Translations under genes and position numbers: made by a program
Source: Pseudomonas fluorescens Q2-87
Lineage (GTDB): Bacteria > Pseudomonadota > Gammaproteobacteria > Pseudomonadales > Pseudomonadaceae
Assembly (NCBI RefSeq): GCF_000281895.1
Contig: NZ_CM001558.1
Location: forward strand, 616,001-680,000
DNA length: 64,000 nucleotides
Direction: 5' to 3'
Part shown: piece after piece, positions 49,666-59,102 of the stretch
How positions within the stretch are numbered: the stretch's first letter is position 1
How the letters are laid out: every line of letters begins with the position of its first letter
Notes under the pieces: model-generated
What the model saw: the letters and a program-made list of their open reading frames with translations, nothing else
Told to the model about the DNA's origin: nothing
Databases searched by the model: none

Positions 49666-49752
49666 ATGAACGAGACTTCCCCTGTGTCGATTGTCAGCAA
49701 ACTTCTGGATCAAATGATCAAGGCACACGCCCGCTGGCGTTGGCGCGCCTGA
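49666..49752 (+). CDS. Predicted trpGDC leader peptide (28 residues, ends ARWRWRA)
   Basis: The ATG at 49666 opens a 28-codon frame that starts MNETSPVSIVSKLL and ends KAHARWRWRA with two Trp codons next to the stop, the hallmark of a tryptophan attenuation leader. The last eight codons, including the stop, are identical in DNA to the end of gph before trpE. A weak GGGA ribosome site precedes it. It is too short for ordinary gene calls. Confidence 0.7.
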   Translation: MNETSPVSIVSKLLDQMIKAHARWRWRA

Positions 49753-49764
49753 CATTCTTCGCCG

Positions 49765-49839
49765 GCCCCGGCCGGACCTGTACCGATTTGCCTTCTTTAC
49801 CCGCTTGGAAGCCGCTTCGCCGGGGCATCATCCGCCCTG
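49765..49839 (+). promoter_or_regulatory. Predicted trpGDC attenuator pairings
   Basis: GCCCCGGC at 49765-49772 is exactly complementary to GCCGGGGC at 49819-49826. The latter can instead pair locally: CGGGGC at 49821-49826 with GCCCTG at 49834-49839. This gives a two-state switch after the leader peptide. No clear T-run follows the local hairpin, so how it would stop transcription is uncertain. Confidence 0.5.
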
Positions 49840-49914
49840 CCAAGCGCAGCACCGTGCGGGTCACTCTCCGAAGGCTGTATTTAAAGTCAGTGAATTCAAT
49901 AGGTTGCTTACGCC

Positions 49915-50508
49915 ATGTTGCTGATGATCGATAACTACGACTCTTTTACCTATAACGTTGTGCAGTACCTCGGCGAGCTAGGCTCCGAGGTCAAGGTCGT
50001 GCGCAACGACGAGCTGACCATCGCTGAAATCGAAGCCCTCAAGCCCGAGCGCATTGTGGTCTCGCCCGGTCCTTGCACGCCGACAGAAGCGGGCATCTCC
50101 ATCGAGGCCATCAGATATTTCGCCGGCAAGCTGCCGATTCTTGGCGTCTGCCTGGGGCACCAGTCGATCGGCCAGGCATTCGGTGGCGATGTGGTGCGTG
50201 CCCGGCAGGTCATGCACGGTAAGACTAGCCCGGTATTCCACGAGGACAAGGGGGTATTCGAAGGCCTCAATCATCCGCTGACCGTGACCCGCTATCACTC
50301 ACTGATCGTCAAGCGCGAAACCTTGCCTGACTGCCTTGAGTTGACTGCCTGGACGCAGCTTGAAGACGGCTCGGTGGATGAAATCATGGGTTTGCGCCAC
50401 AAGACCTTGAACATCGAGGGTGTGCAATTTCATCCCGAGTCTATTCTCACCGAGCAGGGCCACGAGCTGTTCGCCAACTTCCTCAAACAAACCGGCGGCA
50501 TGCGCTAA
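49915..50508 (+). CDS. trpG: Anthranilate synthase component II (glutamine amidotransferase)
   Basis: TrpG hydrolyses glutamine and passes ammonia to TrpE. The 197-residue class I amidotransferase has [18 protein letters not shown] (2-19), [15 protein letters not shown], the catalytic Cys in [16 protein letters not shown] (about 79) and the His-Glu pair in [10 protein letters not shown] (about 170-174). It starts the trpGDC operon; trpD begins 10 bases after its stop. Confidence 0.97.
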   Translation: MLLMIDNYDSFTYNVVQYLGELGSEVKVVRNDELTIAEIEALKPERIVVSPGPCTPTEAGISIEAIRYFAGKLPILGVCLGHQSIGQAFGGDVVRARQVMHGKTSPVFHEDKGVFEGLNHPLTVTRYHSLIVKRETLPDCLELTAWTQLEDGSVDEIMGLRHKTLNIEGVQFHPESILTEQGHELFANFLKQTGGMR

Positions 50509-50518
50509 GGACTTTCCA

Positions 50519-51568
50519 ATGGATATCAAGACAGCCCTGAGCCGTATCGTCGGCCATCTCGACCTGAGCACCGACGAGATGCGCGACGTAATGCGCGAAA
50601 TCATGACCGGACAATGCACGGACGCGCAGATCGGCGCGTTCATGATGGCCATGCGCATGAAAAGCGAGAGCATCGATGAAATCGTCGGCGCGGTCTCGGC
50701 CATGCGCGAACTGGCAGACAAAGTCGAGCTCAAGACCCTGGAGCGAGTCGTGGACGTGGTCGGCACTGGTGGGGACGGTGCCAATATCTTCAACGTCTCC
50801 ACCGCGTCGTCATTTGTTGTCGCGGCGGCCGGCTGCACCGTTGCCAAGCATGGCAATCGCGCGGTCTCGGGCAAGAGTGGCAGTGCTGACTTGCTTGAAG
50901 CGGCCGGCATCTACCTGAACCTGACCCCGGTCCAAGTGGCGCGCTGCATTGATAACGTCGGCATCGGTTTCATGTTTGCCCAGACCCACCACAGCGCCAT
51001 GAAGTACGCCGCCGCACCCCGTCGTGACCTGGGGCTGCGCACGCTGTTCAACATGCTCGGCCCGCTTACGAATCCGGCCGGCGTGAAACATCAGGTCGTC
51101 GGCGTGTTCAGCCAGGCGCTGTGCCGGCCATTGGCGCAAGTCCTGCAACGGCTGGGCAGCAAACATATCCTGGTGGTCCATTCGAAGGACGGGCTGGACG
51201 AATTCAGCCTGGCGGCGCCTACCTTCGTCGCCGAACTGAAAAATGATCAGATCAGCGAGTATTGGGTCGAACCTGAAGACTTGGGCATGAAGAGCCAGAG
51301 TTTGCACGGTCTGGCAGTCGATGGTCCGGCGCAATCGCTGGAGCTGATCCGCGACGCCCTGGGCCGGCGCAAGACCGAGAACGGCCAGAAAGCCGCTGAG
51401 ATGATCGTCCTCAATGCCGGCGCTGCGTTGTACGCCGCCGACCATGCCAGCAGCCTCAAGCAAGGCGTGGAACTGGCGCATGATGCGTTGCACACTGGCC
51501 TGGCCCGGGAAAAGCTCGAAGAGTTGGGTGCATTTACCGCGGTATTCAAAGTGGAGAATGAAGGATGA
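50519..51568 (+). CDS. trpD: Anthranilate phosphoribosyltransferase
   Basis: TrpD joins anthranilate to PRPP. The 349-residue protein has the PRPP loop [20 protein letters not shown] (about 79-98), [19 protein letters not shown] (about 106-124) and the metal-binding DGLDEFSL. The ATG at 50519 gives [16 protein letters not shown]; the frame is open upstream within trpG. It overlaps trpC by four bases (ATGA). Confidence 0.97.
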   Translation: MDIKTALSRIVGHLDLSTDEMRDVMREIMTGQCTDAQIGAFMMAMRMKSESIDEIVGAVSAMRELADKVELKTLERVVDVVGTGGDGANIFNVSTASSFVVAAAGCTVAKHGNRAVSGKSGSADLLEAAGIYLNLTPVQVARCIDNVGIGFMFAQTHHSAMKYAAAPRRDLGLRTLFNMLGPLTNPAGVKHQVVGVFSQALCRPLAQVLQRLGSKHILVVHSKDGLDEFSLAAPTFVAELKNDQISEYWVEPEDLGMKSQSLHGLAVDGPAQSLELIRDALGRRKTENGQKAAEMIVLNAGAALYAADHASSLKQGVELAHDALHTGLAREKLEELGAFTAVFKVENEG

Positions 51569-52401
51569 GCGTGCCAACGGTTCTGGAAAACATTCTGGCT
51601 CGCAAGGCTGAGGAAGTGGCTGAACGCCGCGCTCGGGTCAGTCTGGCCGAGCTGGAAAACCTCGCGCGTTCAGCCGATGCACCGCGGGGTTTCGCCAAGG
51701 CGCTGATCGATCAGGCCAAGAAGAAACAGCCGGCGGTGATCGCCGAAATCAAAAAAGCCTCCCCGAGCAAGGGTGTGATTCGTGAACATTTCGTCCCGGC
51801 CGACATTGCCAAAAGCTACGAGAAGGGCGGCGCGACGTGCCTCTCGGTGCTGACCGATGTCGATTTTTTCCAGGGTGCCGACGAATACCTGAAGCAGGCG
51901 CGGGCAGCGTGCCGGCTTCCGGTGATCCGCAAGGATTTCATGATCGACCCTTATCAGATCGTCGAGGCGCGTGCGCTTGGCGCCGATTGCGTGCTGTTGA
52001 TCGTGTCTGCCCTGGATGATGTGAAAATGGCCGAGCTGGCGGCAGTTGCCAAGGGCGTGGGACTGGATGTCCTGGTGGAGGTCCATGACGGCGACGAGTT
52101 GGAGCGGGCCCTGAAAACCCTCGACACCAAACTGGTGGGCGTAAACAACCGCAACCTGCACACCTTCGAAGTCAGCCTGGAAACCACCCTGGACTTGCTG
52201 CCGCGCATCCCTCGCGATCGCCTGGTCATCACTGAAAGCGGCATCCTCAACCGGGCCGATGTCGAGCTGATGGAAGTCAGCGATGTGTACTCGTTCCTGG
52301 TGGGCGAAGCGTTCATGCGGGCCGAGAGCCCGGGCACCGAATTGCAGCGCTTGTTCTTTCCCGAGCGTGGCCTTCCGGTCAGCGGTTCGACGCTGGACTG
52401 A
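51565..52401 (+). CDS. trpC: Indole-3-glycerol-phosphate synthase
   Basis: TrpC closes the indole ring from CdRP. The 278-residue single-domain TIM barrel has [17 protein letters not shown] (about 53-69; catalytic Lys in the KKASPSKG stretch), [11 protein letters not shown] (about 116-126), [12 protein letters not shown] (about 190-201) and VITESGI. It is not fused to TrpF, as usual in pseudomonads. It ends four bases before the lipoate-ligase-like gene. Confidence 0.97.
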   Translation: MSVPTVLENILARKAEEVAERRARVSLAELENLARSADAPRGFAKALIDQAKKKQPAVIAEIKKASPSKGVIREHFVPADIAKSYEKGGATCLSVLTDVDFFQGADEYLKQARAACRLPVIRKDFMIDPYQIVEARALGADCVLLIVSALDDVKMAELAAVAKGVGLDVLVEVHDGDELERALKTLDTKLVGVNNRNLHTFEVSLETTLDLLPRIPRDRLVITESGILNRADVELMEVSDVYSFLVGEAFMRAESPGTELQRLFFPERGLPVSGSTLD

Positions 52402-52405
52402 CTCA

Positions 52406-53107
52406 ATGTCGCCAGCGATCTCCCTGACCGTCGAAGCCGGCCTGCAAGCTGAACAGGATCTCTTGGCCAGTATCTGCGCCGGCGATGCTGAGTTCGGCCT
52501 GTTGTTCTGGCAGCCCAACGATCGTGCGCTGGTCATGCCGCGCCGCTTGAGCCGCCTGCCGGGGTTCGAACACGCCTGTGAGATCTCGGCGGCGAACGGC
52601 TGGCCAGTGTTGCTGCGCGAAACCGGCGGCGAACCGGTGCCGCAATCGGCCGCCACCGTCAATATCGCCCTGGTCTATGCGCCCCCGCGCAGCGAGGGCG
52701 ATCACGGCCGGATCGAAACCGCTTATCGTCGATTGTGCGACCCAATCTGCCAGTTGCTGGATGAATGGGGCGGCGTGGCTTCCCTCGGCGAGGTGGAGGG
52801 GGCTTTTTGCGACGGGCGATTCAACGTCAACCTCGATGGTCGGAAAATGGTCGGCACCGCTCAGCGCTGGCGCCAGAGCAAGGGCGGCCAACGTCCGGTA
52901 GGACTGGTTCATGGTGCGCTTCTATTGGATAACGAGCGCGAATCGATGGTCGCGGCGGTCAATCGCTTCAATGAGGCCTGTGGCCTGGAGCAGCGCGTGC
53001 GTGCCGAAAGTCACATTGCCTTGCACGAAAAATTCCCGGCGCCCCTCGCACTGGCGCGGCTCGAAGCGTTGTATCGGGCGCTGTTGGTCGCGCTGCCTGG
53101 CGTTTAG
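52406..53107 (+). CDS. Lipoate-protein ligase A-like protein
   Basis: This 233-residue protein of the biotin/lipoate ligase (BPL/LplA/LipB) fold has [46 protein letters not shown], which matches the family R-x-TGG-x-x-VP loop, and [13 protein letters not shown] with the lipoyl-adenylate-binding Lys. It is shorter than E. coli LplA and lacks the C-terminal accessory domain. The ATG at 52406 follows trpC by four bases, so it may be the last gene of trpGDC. Its stop overlaps the convergent vfr stop. True substrate (lipoate, octanoate or other) is not known. Confidence 0.8.
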   Translation: MSPAISLTVEAGLQAEQDLLASICAGDAEFGLLFWQPNDRALVMPRRLSRLPGFEHACEISAANGWPVLLRETGGEPVPQSAATVNIALVYAPPRSEGDHGRIETAYRRLCDPICQLLDEWGGVASLGEVEGAFCDGRFNVNLDGRKMVGTAQRWRQSKGGQRPVGLVHGALLLDNERESMVAAVNRFNEACGLEQRVRAESHIALHEKFPAPLALARLEALYRALLVALPGV

Positions 53108-53748
53108 CGTGTCCCGAACACCACCATGGTCTTGCCTTTCACGTTGACCAGGTTGCGCTCTTCCAGATCCTTGAGTACCCGGCCGACCATCTCGCGGGAA
53201 CAGCCGACAATCCGACCGATTTCCTGGCGAGTGACCTTGATCTGCATACCGTCCGGGTGAGTCATCGCATCGGGTTGCTTGCACAGTTCCAGCAGGCAGC
53301 GGGCGACACGCCCAGTCACGTCGAAGAATGCGAGGTCCCCAACCTTGCGCGTGGTATTGCGCAGGCGCTGTGCGATTTGTCCGCTGAGGACGTAAAGAAT
53401 GTCCGGGTCTTGCAGGGACAATTCTCGAAATTTGGCGTAGCTGATTTCCGCCACTTCACATTCGATTTTCGTCCGCACCCAGGCGCTGCGCTGCTGTTCC
53501 TTGCCAGCTTGTTCGAACAACCCCAGTTCGCCGAAAAAATCTCCGGAATTGAGATAGGCGATGATCATTTCTCGGCCGTCATCGTCCTCGATCAAAATCG
53601 TGACAGACCCCTTGATAATGAAAAACAATGTATCGGAACGATCCCCCGCGCAAATGATGTTGTGCTTGGCTGGATAGCGACGGCGCTGACAATGCATCAA
53701 CAGCTTGTCCAGGTTCTTGATCTTGAGCGTGGGAGTAATGGCAACCAT
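53104..53748 (-). CDS. vfr: cAMP-receptor-like regulator Vfr
   Basis: Vfr is the pseudomonad CRP homologue, controlling virulence and catabolic genes. The 214-residue protein, the normal length, has the cAMP pocket [20 protein letters not shown] (about 73-92), the dimer helix and a C-terminal helix-turn-helix [25 protein letters not shown] (about 171-195) ending VVFGTR. The ATG at 53748 is preferred; the open frame upstream runs through the divergent promoter. It is divergent from the OsmC-like gene and converges on the lipoate-ligase-like gene with overlapping stops. Confidence 0.97.
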   Translation of the reverse strand: MVAITPTLKIKNLDKLLMHCQRRRYPAKHNIICAGDRSDTLFFIIKGSVTILIEDDDGREMIIAYLNSGDFFGELGLFEQAGKEQQRSAWVRTKIECEVAEISYAKFRELSLQDPDILYVLSGQIAQRLRNTTRKVGDLAFFDVTGRVARCLLELCKQPDAMTHPDGMQIKVTRQEIGRIVGCSREMVGRVLKDLEERNLVNVKGKTMVVFGTR

Positions 53749-53981
53749 GGTTGTGTCCCGAAAATTGCGCGCTGTGGTGGCTTGTTTTTGTGTGAAGTGA
53801 TTGGCTATCAACAAAAAAGCTGGCAATAAGCCAGCGATTGGGTGCCAGCTTAACAGAGGCATCTCGAATTCATTTAAGAATTTACCTACGTTCAGACGGG
53901 CAGGTGTCCTACGGCAGGAGCTGTCATGCCGGAGTGCTGTGCTAAGCTGGCGACCCTTTTTTAAACAGTGGAGTCTTGGCG

Positions 53982-54404
53982 ATGAAGGCACGCATCCAAT
54001 GGGCTGGCGAAGCCATGTTCCTCGGTGAGTCAGGCAGTGGTCATGTGGTCGTCATGGACGGCCCGCCGGAGGCCGGTGGCAGGAACCTGGGTGTTCGGCC
54101 GATGGAAATGCTCCTGCTGGGCGTAGGGGGCTGCAGCAATTTCGACGTGGTCAGTATTCTCAAGAAGTCCCGCCAGGCCGTCGAAAGCTGTGAAGCGTTC
54201 CTCGAAGCGGAGCGCGCCACTGAAGATCCGAAAGTATTTACCAAGATCCACATGCACTTCGTTGTGAAGGGGCGATCCTTGAAGGAAGCCCAGGTCAAGC
54301 GAGCCATTGAATTGTCCGCTGAAAAGTACTGCTCGGCTTCAATCATGCTTGGCGCCGCCGGCGTCGAGATCACCCACGATTATGAAATCATCGAATTGGG
54401 CTGA
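53982..54404 (+). CDS. OsmC family peroxiredoxin-like protein
   Basis: A 140-residue OsmC/Ohr-fold protein. The two redox Cys are present, in [12 protein letters not shown] (about 48) and [10 protein letters not shown] (about 113), so thiol peroxidase activity is possible. The ATG at 53982 has GGAG eight bases upstream. It lies opposite vfr, as in other pseudomonads, and ends at a strong two-way terminator. The specific substrate is not known. Confidence 0.9.
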   Translation: MKARIQWAGEAMFLGESGSGHVVVMDGPPEAGGRNLGVRPMEMLLLGVGGCSNFDVVSILKKSRQAVESCEAFLEAERATEDPKVFTKIHMHFVVKGRSLKEAQVKRAIELSAEKYCSASIMLGAAGVEITHDYEIIELG

Positions 54405-54435
54405 GCTCCTCGTGAGCATGTCATGCTGACCTTCG

Positions 54436-54477
54436 GGCAATAAAAAGGCGACTCCGGTGGGTCGCCTTTTTATTGCC
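54436..54477. terminator. Two-way terminator between the OsmC-like gene and coq7
   Basis: A perfect 17-pair stem with an eight-base loop (54436-54452 with 54461-54477) carries A-runs on one side and T-runs on the other (AAAAAGGCGAC ... GTCGCCTTTTT), serving both convergent genes. Confidence 0.93.
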
Positions 54478-54513
54478 TTGAATTCGACCGTATCGCCGAA
54501 GACATCGCTGCCA

Positions 54514-55161
54514 TCAGATCCGATACGTACTCTTTGTCATGACCTTGGCCAGCAGGCTCATGCCGAACTTCACGGGCGCCGGAAAGCGGAAACCGCCAGC
54601 ATCGAGCGCGCTTTCGGCATGATGCTCCTCATCCACGCGCATCTGTTCCAGGATCGCCCGGGATTTTTCATCCTCGGCCGGCAATTGCTCCAAGTGTTCA
54701 TTCAAATGCTTGCATACCTGGTGCTCGGTCGCGGCGACGAAGCCGAGGCTGACCTTGTCGCTGATCAGTCCAGCCACTGCCCCGATGCCAAATGACATGC
54801 CGTAGAACAGCGGATTGAGGACACTGGTGTGGCTGCCCAGTTGGCGAATGCGTTGTTCACACCAGACCAGATGATCGATTTCTTCCTCTGCGGCATGCTC
54901 CATCGCTTGACGCACTTTCGGCAGTTTCGCAGTCAGCGCCTGGCCTTGATACAAAGCCTGGGCACAAACCTCGCCGGTGTGGTTGATGCGCATCAGGCCC
55001 GCGACATGGCGAGTCTGTTCATCACTCATCTGCGCGTCCGGCTGTACGATAGCCGGCGATGGACGGTACGGCTGGCCACTGAAGGGCAGCAGCGTGCGCA
55101 TCGCGGTATCGGCTTGCAGCAACAGGCGGTCAATCGGCGAGTAGTGACGTTGAGTAGTCAT
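54514..55161 (-). CDS. coq7: Coq7-type 2-polyprenyl-3-methyl-6-methoxy-1,4-benzoquinone hydroxylase
   Basis: Coq7 performs the last ring hydroxylation of ubiquinone synthesis, replacing UbiF of enterobacteria. The 215-residue di-iron protein has the carboxylate/histidine ligands in [18 protein letters not shown] (about 57-74; Glu), [14 protein letters not shown] (about 92-105) and [15 protein letters not shown] (about 175-189). It is the last gene of the minus-strand run from hemJ. Confidence 0.95.
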   Translation of the reverse strand: MTTQRHYSPIDRLLLQADTAMRTLLPFSGQPYRPSPAIVQPDAQMSDEQTRHVAGLMRINHTGEVCAQALYQGQALTAKLPKVRQAMEHAAEEEIDHLVWCEQRIRQLGSHTSVLNPLFYGMSFGIGAVAGLISDKVSLGFVAATEHQVCKHLNEHLEQLPAEDEKSRAILEQMRVDEEHHAESALDAGGFRFPAPVKFGMSLLAKVMTKSTYRI

Positions 55162-55236
55162 GCGTACCTCCGGGAAAAATCACGGCGGCCAGTTTAACCC
55201 AATCGGCCGCTGAAGATTTGCGTTGGATCAGGGCTT

Positions 55237-55575
55237 TCAACCCGGCGGCCAGTGCATCTGGCGCTGACCCAGCACATGCATATGGATGTGATACACCGTC
55301 TGCCCACCCAGTTCATTGCAATTCATCACTACGCGGAAACCTTCCTCGCAACCCAGTTCGAGTGCCAGGCGCTGGGCGGTGAACAGGATGTGCCCGGCCA
55401 GCCCTTTGTCGTCTTCGGTCAGGTCATTGAGCGTGCGGATCGGTTTCTTGGGAATGACCAGGAAGTGCACGGGCGCCTGTGGGGCGATGTCGTGGAAGGC
55501 CAGGACTTGGTCATCCTCGTAGATGATCTTGGCCGGGATCTCCCGGTTGATGATCTTGGTAAACAGAGTATCCAC
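55237..55575 (-). CDS. hinT: HIT-family nucleotide phosphoramidase (HinT-like)
   Basis: This 112-residue protein has the histidine triad motif in VYHIHMHVLG (about 95-104) and the family start TLFTKIINREIPAKIIYEDD. HinT hydrolyses nucleoside phosphoramidates such as adenosine 5'-monophosphoramidate. It lies 75 bases upstream of coq7. Confidence 0.94.
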   Translation of the reverse strand: MDTLFTKIINREIPAKIIYEDDQVLAFHDIAPQAPVHFLVIPKKPIRTLNDLTEDDKGLAGHILFTAQRLALELGCEEGFRVVMNCNELGGQTVYHIHMHVLGQRQMHWPPG

Positions 55576-55659
55576 AGCTGTTTTCTCCGTTGGCGTTGGG
55601 TAAGTCGAGGTCGAGTGTAACGGAGGCTCGGTCGCGAGCCTGGATTTTCAGCGAGGGTA

Positions 55660-56448
55660 TCAGCGCGGGCAATAGGTTTTGTTGACCATGCCGGCGATGC
55701 TGCGCACCAGCCATCGCGAGCCGAATCGTGGCAGCGCGGCCAGCCAGCGGTTGCGCCGTCCGGGAATGATGATGGCGCGGTTGCGCTCCAGCGCACGTAC
55801 GGTAAACAACGCAACTTCCTCCGGGCTCATCAGTCGTTTGCTGGCGTTGAGTTTTGTTTCGTCCATCTGTGCCCTGGCGAAAAAACCGGTGCGGGTCGGG
55901 CCAGGGCAAAGCACCGAGACCTTGATCGCGCATTTCTTCAATTCAACCCGCAGGGCTTCGGAGAAATGCAGCACATAGGCTTTGCTGGCGTGATAAGTGC
56001 TCATCCATGGCCCGGGTTGGAATGCGGCAATGGACGCAACGTTGAGGATCTGGCCGCCGCCATGCAATGCCATGCTGTTGCCTACCGCGTGGCAAAGACG
56101 GGTCAGGGCGAGGATGTTGACCTCGATCAGGTCCTGCTCGGTCATCCAGTCCTGCCCCAGGAACGGGCCGCTGGTACCGATGCCGGCGCAGTTGACCAGC
56201 AGGTCGATTTGCCGCTCGCCTTCCTCCAACTCCAGGATAAATCCTGAAAGTCGCAGCGGCTCCCCCAGGTCGCAGGCCCGGAATAGCACCTCTACGCCAA
56301 ATCGTTGGGTCAGCTCGATTGCAATGCTTTCCAGCCGATCACGCTGTCGAGCCACCAATAAAAGGTTACGGCCGCGCCGCGCCAGCGCTTCGGCCATGGC
56401 CAGGCCGATGCCGCTGGAAGCGCCAGTGATCAGAGCGTAACGGGTCAT
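55660..56448 (-). CDS. Short-chain dehydrogenase/reductase
   Basis: This 262-residue classical SDR has the cofactor loop TGASSGIG (about 8-15), NCAG near 86, and the catalytic Ser-Tyr-Lys in NVASIAAF...YHASKAY (Ser about 136, Tyr about 151, Lys about 155). RQRD after the first fold suggests NADP(H). The ATG at 56448 is chosen because GGAGAAG lies upstream; a start 12 bases earlier is possible. Substrate unknown. Confidence 0.88.
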   Translation of the reverse strand: MTRYALITGASSGIGLAMAEALARRGRNLLLVARQRDRLESIAIELTQRFGVEVLFRACDLGEPLRLSGFILELEEGERQIDLLVNCAGIGTSGPFLGQDWMTEQDLIEVNILALTRLCHAVGNSMALHGGGQILNVASIAAFQPGPWMSTYHASKAYVLHFSEALRVELKKCAIKVSVLCPGPTRTGFFARAQMDETKLNASKRLMSPEEVALFTVRALERNRAIIIPGRRNRWLAALPRFGSRWLVRSIAGMVNKTYCPR

Positions 56449-56510
56449 GCACTTCTCCATCGCAACAGCCCGCCGCCAGTGGGTGGGGCTGCCACCGGCA
56501 CGAAGCGCGC

Positions 56511-57488
56511 TTATTGTTCCTCTTCGGATTCTACAGAAGGTGAGGCTGCTTCCGCTGCTTGCGCTGCAGCTTCTGCCGCGTCTTCGGCAGGTTCGGCAGC
56601 GGTCTCATCACTGCTTTCATACTCGCTCGACTGGCTGCTTTCATAGCTGCCCAGGGAATTGCCATATTCCTCGCCGATACCGCTGAACGCGCCAGCCACC
56701 GCACCGACGATAATCAATACGATCAAGACGACCCACAGTGACGACAACACCTTGACCGCAGTACTGTTCGGCGGCGGCGGAGGGCCGTAGCGATTCGCAC
56801 CGGCGTTGCCAGGCATGCACAGAAGGACGATCGGGAACAGGCCGCCCACGAAGGGCACCAGATTAAGCAGCCACAACCACCCGGACCAGCCGACATCGTG
56901 CAGGCGCTGGACGTTGAATTGCAGGCTTGCAAACGCAAAGGCGAGCATGATGGCGACCCCGACCACCCCGCCAACGATCATTGCCGCTATCGAGTTGGAA
57001 ACGAGTAGCCAGGATAGGCTGAACCAAAAGGCAATACCGATGACCGGCATCATCGCCAGCGTCAGCACCATGGTCCAGGCCAGGAATCGCAACCGCCCGA
57101 TACGCCCATCGAAGCTGAACGGCTTGAGCGTGGCATAGCCGGCCACCGCTTCGCCGACATCCGCCCGAGGTGGGGCGTAAGGGGAGACCGGGTCGACAAT
57201 CGGATCAGGCCGATGGTGAGTTTCATGAACTTCGCCAAGATTCAACTCAAGCGAAGGCTGGGCCTCGATTCGAGCATCGATCCCGCTTTTGTTGAGCGCT
57301 TCGAGGTATTTCTGTGCTTCGCCCTGGGACAGGTCGCTCTTGAGGGCCACCTTGCGCCCGCTGAACAGTCGTTCTATGGCGCTGACATCGCTCTTGAACA
57401 GCTCGGCGAGGTTGAGCTTGGCGGTCGTGGTGTCGACGCCAGGCATCAAGGCTCCGTCGAATATTATGTTGAAACGGGTTTCGCTCAT
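56511..57488 (-). CDS. DUF805 membrane protein with an extra N-terminal domain and acidic tail
   Basis: This 325-residue protein has a soluble N-terminal module at about 1-75 (FNIIFDGALMPGVD..., LFKSDVSAIERLFSGRKV, AQKYLEALNKSGIDARIE), a Pro-rich linker with PYAPPRADV, a DUF805 domain at about 115-240 with membrane helices (MVLTLAMMPVIGIAF; LQFNVQRLHDVGWSGWLWLLNLVPFVGG is the DUF805 signature), a final helix, and a low-complexity Ser/Glu/Ala tail. Ordinary DUF805 proteins are 110-150 residues, so both ends are additions. The start is ATG 57488; another in-frame ATG is nine bases upstream. Function unknown. Confidence 0.85.
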   Translation of the reverse strand: MSETRFNIIFDGALMPGVDTTTAKLNLAELFKSDVSAIERLFSGRKVALKSDLSQGEAQKYLEALNKSGIDARIEAQPSLELNLGEVHETHHRPDPIVDPVSPYAPPRADVGEAVAGYATLKPFSFDGRIGRLRFLAWTMVLTLAMMPVIGIAFWFSLSWLLVSNSIAAMIVGGVVGVAIMLAFAFASLQFNVQRLHDVGWSGWLWLLNLVPFVGGLFPIVLLCMPGNAGANRYGPPPPPNSTAVKVLSSLWVVLIVLIIVGAVAGAFSGIGEEYGNSLGSYESSQSSEYESSDETAAEPAEDAAEAAAQAAEAASPSVESEEEQ

Positions 57489-57534
57489 GCCCGGCATCCT
57501 TGTCTCTAAAATTAAGTATTGGTTTTGATTGTGC

Positions 57535-58503
57535 TCAGCGCGGCCACTGCCCGCCGAGCTGTGCCGCCCGGGCTTGCGCCTGGCGGTATTCCTTATCCAG
57601 GCGTGCCACCAGTTGGTCGACGCTCGGCAAATCATTGATCTCACAGACGCCCTGACCTGCCGACCACACGGTTTTCCAGGCCTTGGCTTCGTCGTTCAGC
57701 GGTTTGAGTTTCGAGCCGAAATCCACCGCGCCTTTGTCTTGCAAGGCGGCCAAGTCGAAACCGGCGTTTTCCAGGCTCTGGCGCATGAAACTGGCTGGCA
57801 CTCCGGACACAGCGGGAGTATGCACGATGTCTGCCGCTCTTGATGTGAGCAACATCTCTTTATAAGCGTCTGGGGCGTGGCTTTCGCTCGTCGCGATGAA
57901 ACGGGTCCCCAAATAGGCCAGGTCCGCACCGAGCAGTTGCGCGGCCAGAATCTGATGGCCGTGGTTGAGGCATCCCGCCAGCAGCAACGTCTTGTCGAAG
58001 AACTGCCGGATCTCGGCAATCAGCGAGAAAGGACTCCAGGTCCCGGCATGCCCGCCCGCGCCGGCAGCAACGGCGATCAAACCATCGACACCGGCTTCGG
58101 CGGCTTTCTCGGCGTGACGGCGTGTGGTGACGTCATGGAATACCAGGCCGCCGTAACCGTGGACCGCGTCCACCAGTTCCTTCACCGCGCCCAGGCTCGT
58201 GATGACGATCGGCACCTTATGTTCGATGCAGATGGCCAGGTCGGCCTGAAGGCGCGGATTGCTGTGATGAACGATCAGGTTCACGGCGTAGGGCGCCGGG
58301 TTTTCCAGGGTCGCCAGGCCTGCCTCGATTTCCTCCAGCCAAGCCTTGAAGCCGCTGCTTTCGCGCTGGTTCAATGCCGGGAAGCTACCGACGATGCCGT
58401 TACGACAGCAGGCCAGTACCAGTTGTGGATTGGAGATCAGGAACATCGGTGCCGCCACGACGGGCAGGCGCAAGCGTTGTTCGAGCAGAGCGGGTAGCGA
58501 CAT
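57535..58503 (-). CDS. Nitronate monooxygenase family flavoprotein
   Basis: This 322-residue FMN-dependent TIM-barrel protein of the NMO family begins LRLPVVAAPMFLISNPQLVLACC and has AAGAGGHAGTWSPFSL (about 146-161), the phosphate-binding GADLAYLGTRFIATSES (about 195-211) and a C-terminal GQGVCEIND stretch. The family oxidises propionate-3-nitronate and related alkyl nitronates. It lies 33 bases after hemJ. Confidence 0.9.
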   Translation of the reverse strand: MSLPALLEQRLRLPVVAAPMFLISNPQLVLACCRNGIVGSFPALNQRESSGFKAWLEEIEAGLATLENPAPYAVNLIVHHSNPRLQADLAICIEHKVPIVITSLGAVKELVDAVHGYGGLVFHDVTTRRHAEKAAEAGVDGLIAVAAGAGGHAGTWSPFSLIAEIRQFFDKTLLLAGCLNHGHQILAAQLLGADLAYLGTRFIATSESHAPDAYKEMLLTSRAADIVHTPAVSGVPASFMRQSLENAGFDLAALQDKGAVDFGSKLKPLNDEAKAWKTVWSAGQGVCEINDLPSVDQLVARLDKEYRQAQARAAQLGGQWPR

Positions 58504-58536
58504 GGAAGTACCCCGGTTAGATAGGCTGATTGGAAG

Positions 58537-58968
58537 TTAGAACGGCCGAACCACGACCAGAATTACGATAGCCAGCAATATCAGAACCGGCACTTCATTG
58601 AACCAGCGATAAAAGACATGGCTGCGGGTGTTTTCGCCACGGGCGAAGCGCTTCACCTGGGCGCCGCACATATGGTGATAGCCGATCAGCAGCACGACCA
58701 GGGTCAGCTTGGCATGCATCCAGCCACCTTGGGTGAAGTAAGCGCCGGCGTTCAGGCTGAGCAACCCGATGCCGAACACCAGGGTCGCGATCATCGCCGG
58801 GCCCATGATGCCGCGATACAACTTGCGCTCCATGACGCTGAAACGCTCCTGGCTGACGCTGTCTTCGCTTTGGGCGTGATAGACAAACAGGCGCGGCAAG
58901 TAGAACAGGCCGGCAAACCAGCAGACCATGCTGACAATATGAAGTGCTTTGAGCCACAGATAGAGCAT
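58537..58968 (-). CDS. hemJ: HemJ protoporphyrinogen IX oxidase
   Basis: HemJ oxidises protoporphyrinogen IX in haem synthesis where HemG and HemY are missing. The 143-residue membrane protein has four helices and the family residues His in LKALHIVSMVCWFAGLFYLPRLFVYHA (His10 and a second His), Lys in MHAKLTLVVLLIGYHHMCG, and a C-terminal RWFNEVPVLILLAI. It is the first gene of the minus-strand run to coq7 and is divergent from argC. Confidence 0.93.
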   Translation of the reverse strand: MLYLWLKALHIVSMVCWFAGLFYLPRLFVYHAQSEDSVSQERFSVMERKLYRGIMGPAMIATLVFGIGLLSLNAGAYFTQGGWMHAKLTLVVLLIGYHHMCGAQVKRFARGENTRSHVFYRWFNEVPVLILLAIVILVVVRPF

Positions 58969-59102
58969 TTTTGGTTATCCCCAGGTTCACGGTAGCCCGA
59001 TAGTAGAGGTTAGAGCGTCCGCACGTCACCTTGGCGGTTGTCGCCGCGCCGCGTGGCCCCTATCATCGACGGCTTTCCAGTGGGTTCGTTGAGGGCAGGT
59101 TT

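Larger units (their letters stand above)
49503..49914. other. Region between estA and trpG with the trpGDC leader
   Basis: This holds the divergent promoter region of estA and the trpGDC leader. A short leader gene lies at 49666-49752, and alternative RNA pairings follow at 49765-49839. Apart from that peptide no gene is supported. Confidence 0.7.

Noticed and set aside
53749..53981. Vfr autoregulatory site in the vfr/OsmC-like gap
   Set aside because: Only a half-site TGTGA near 53791 was found, without a matching second half.
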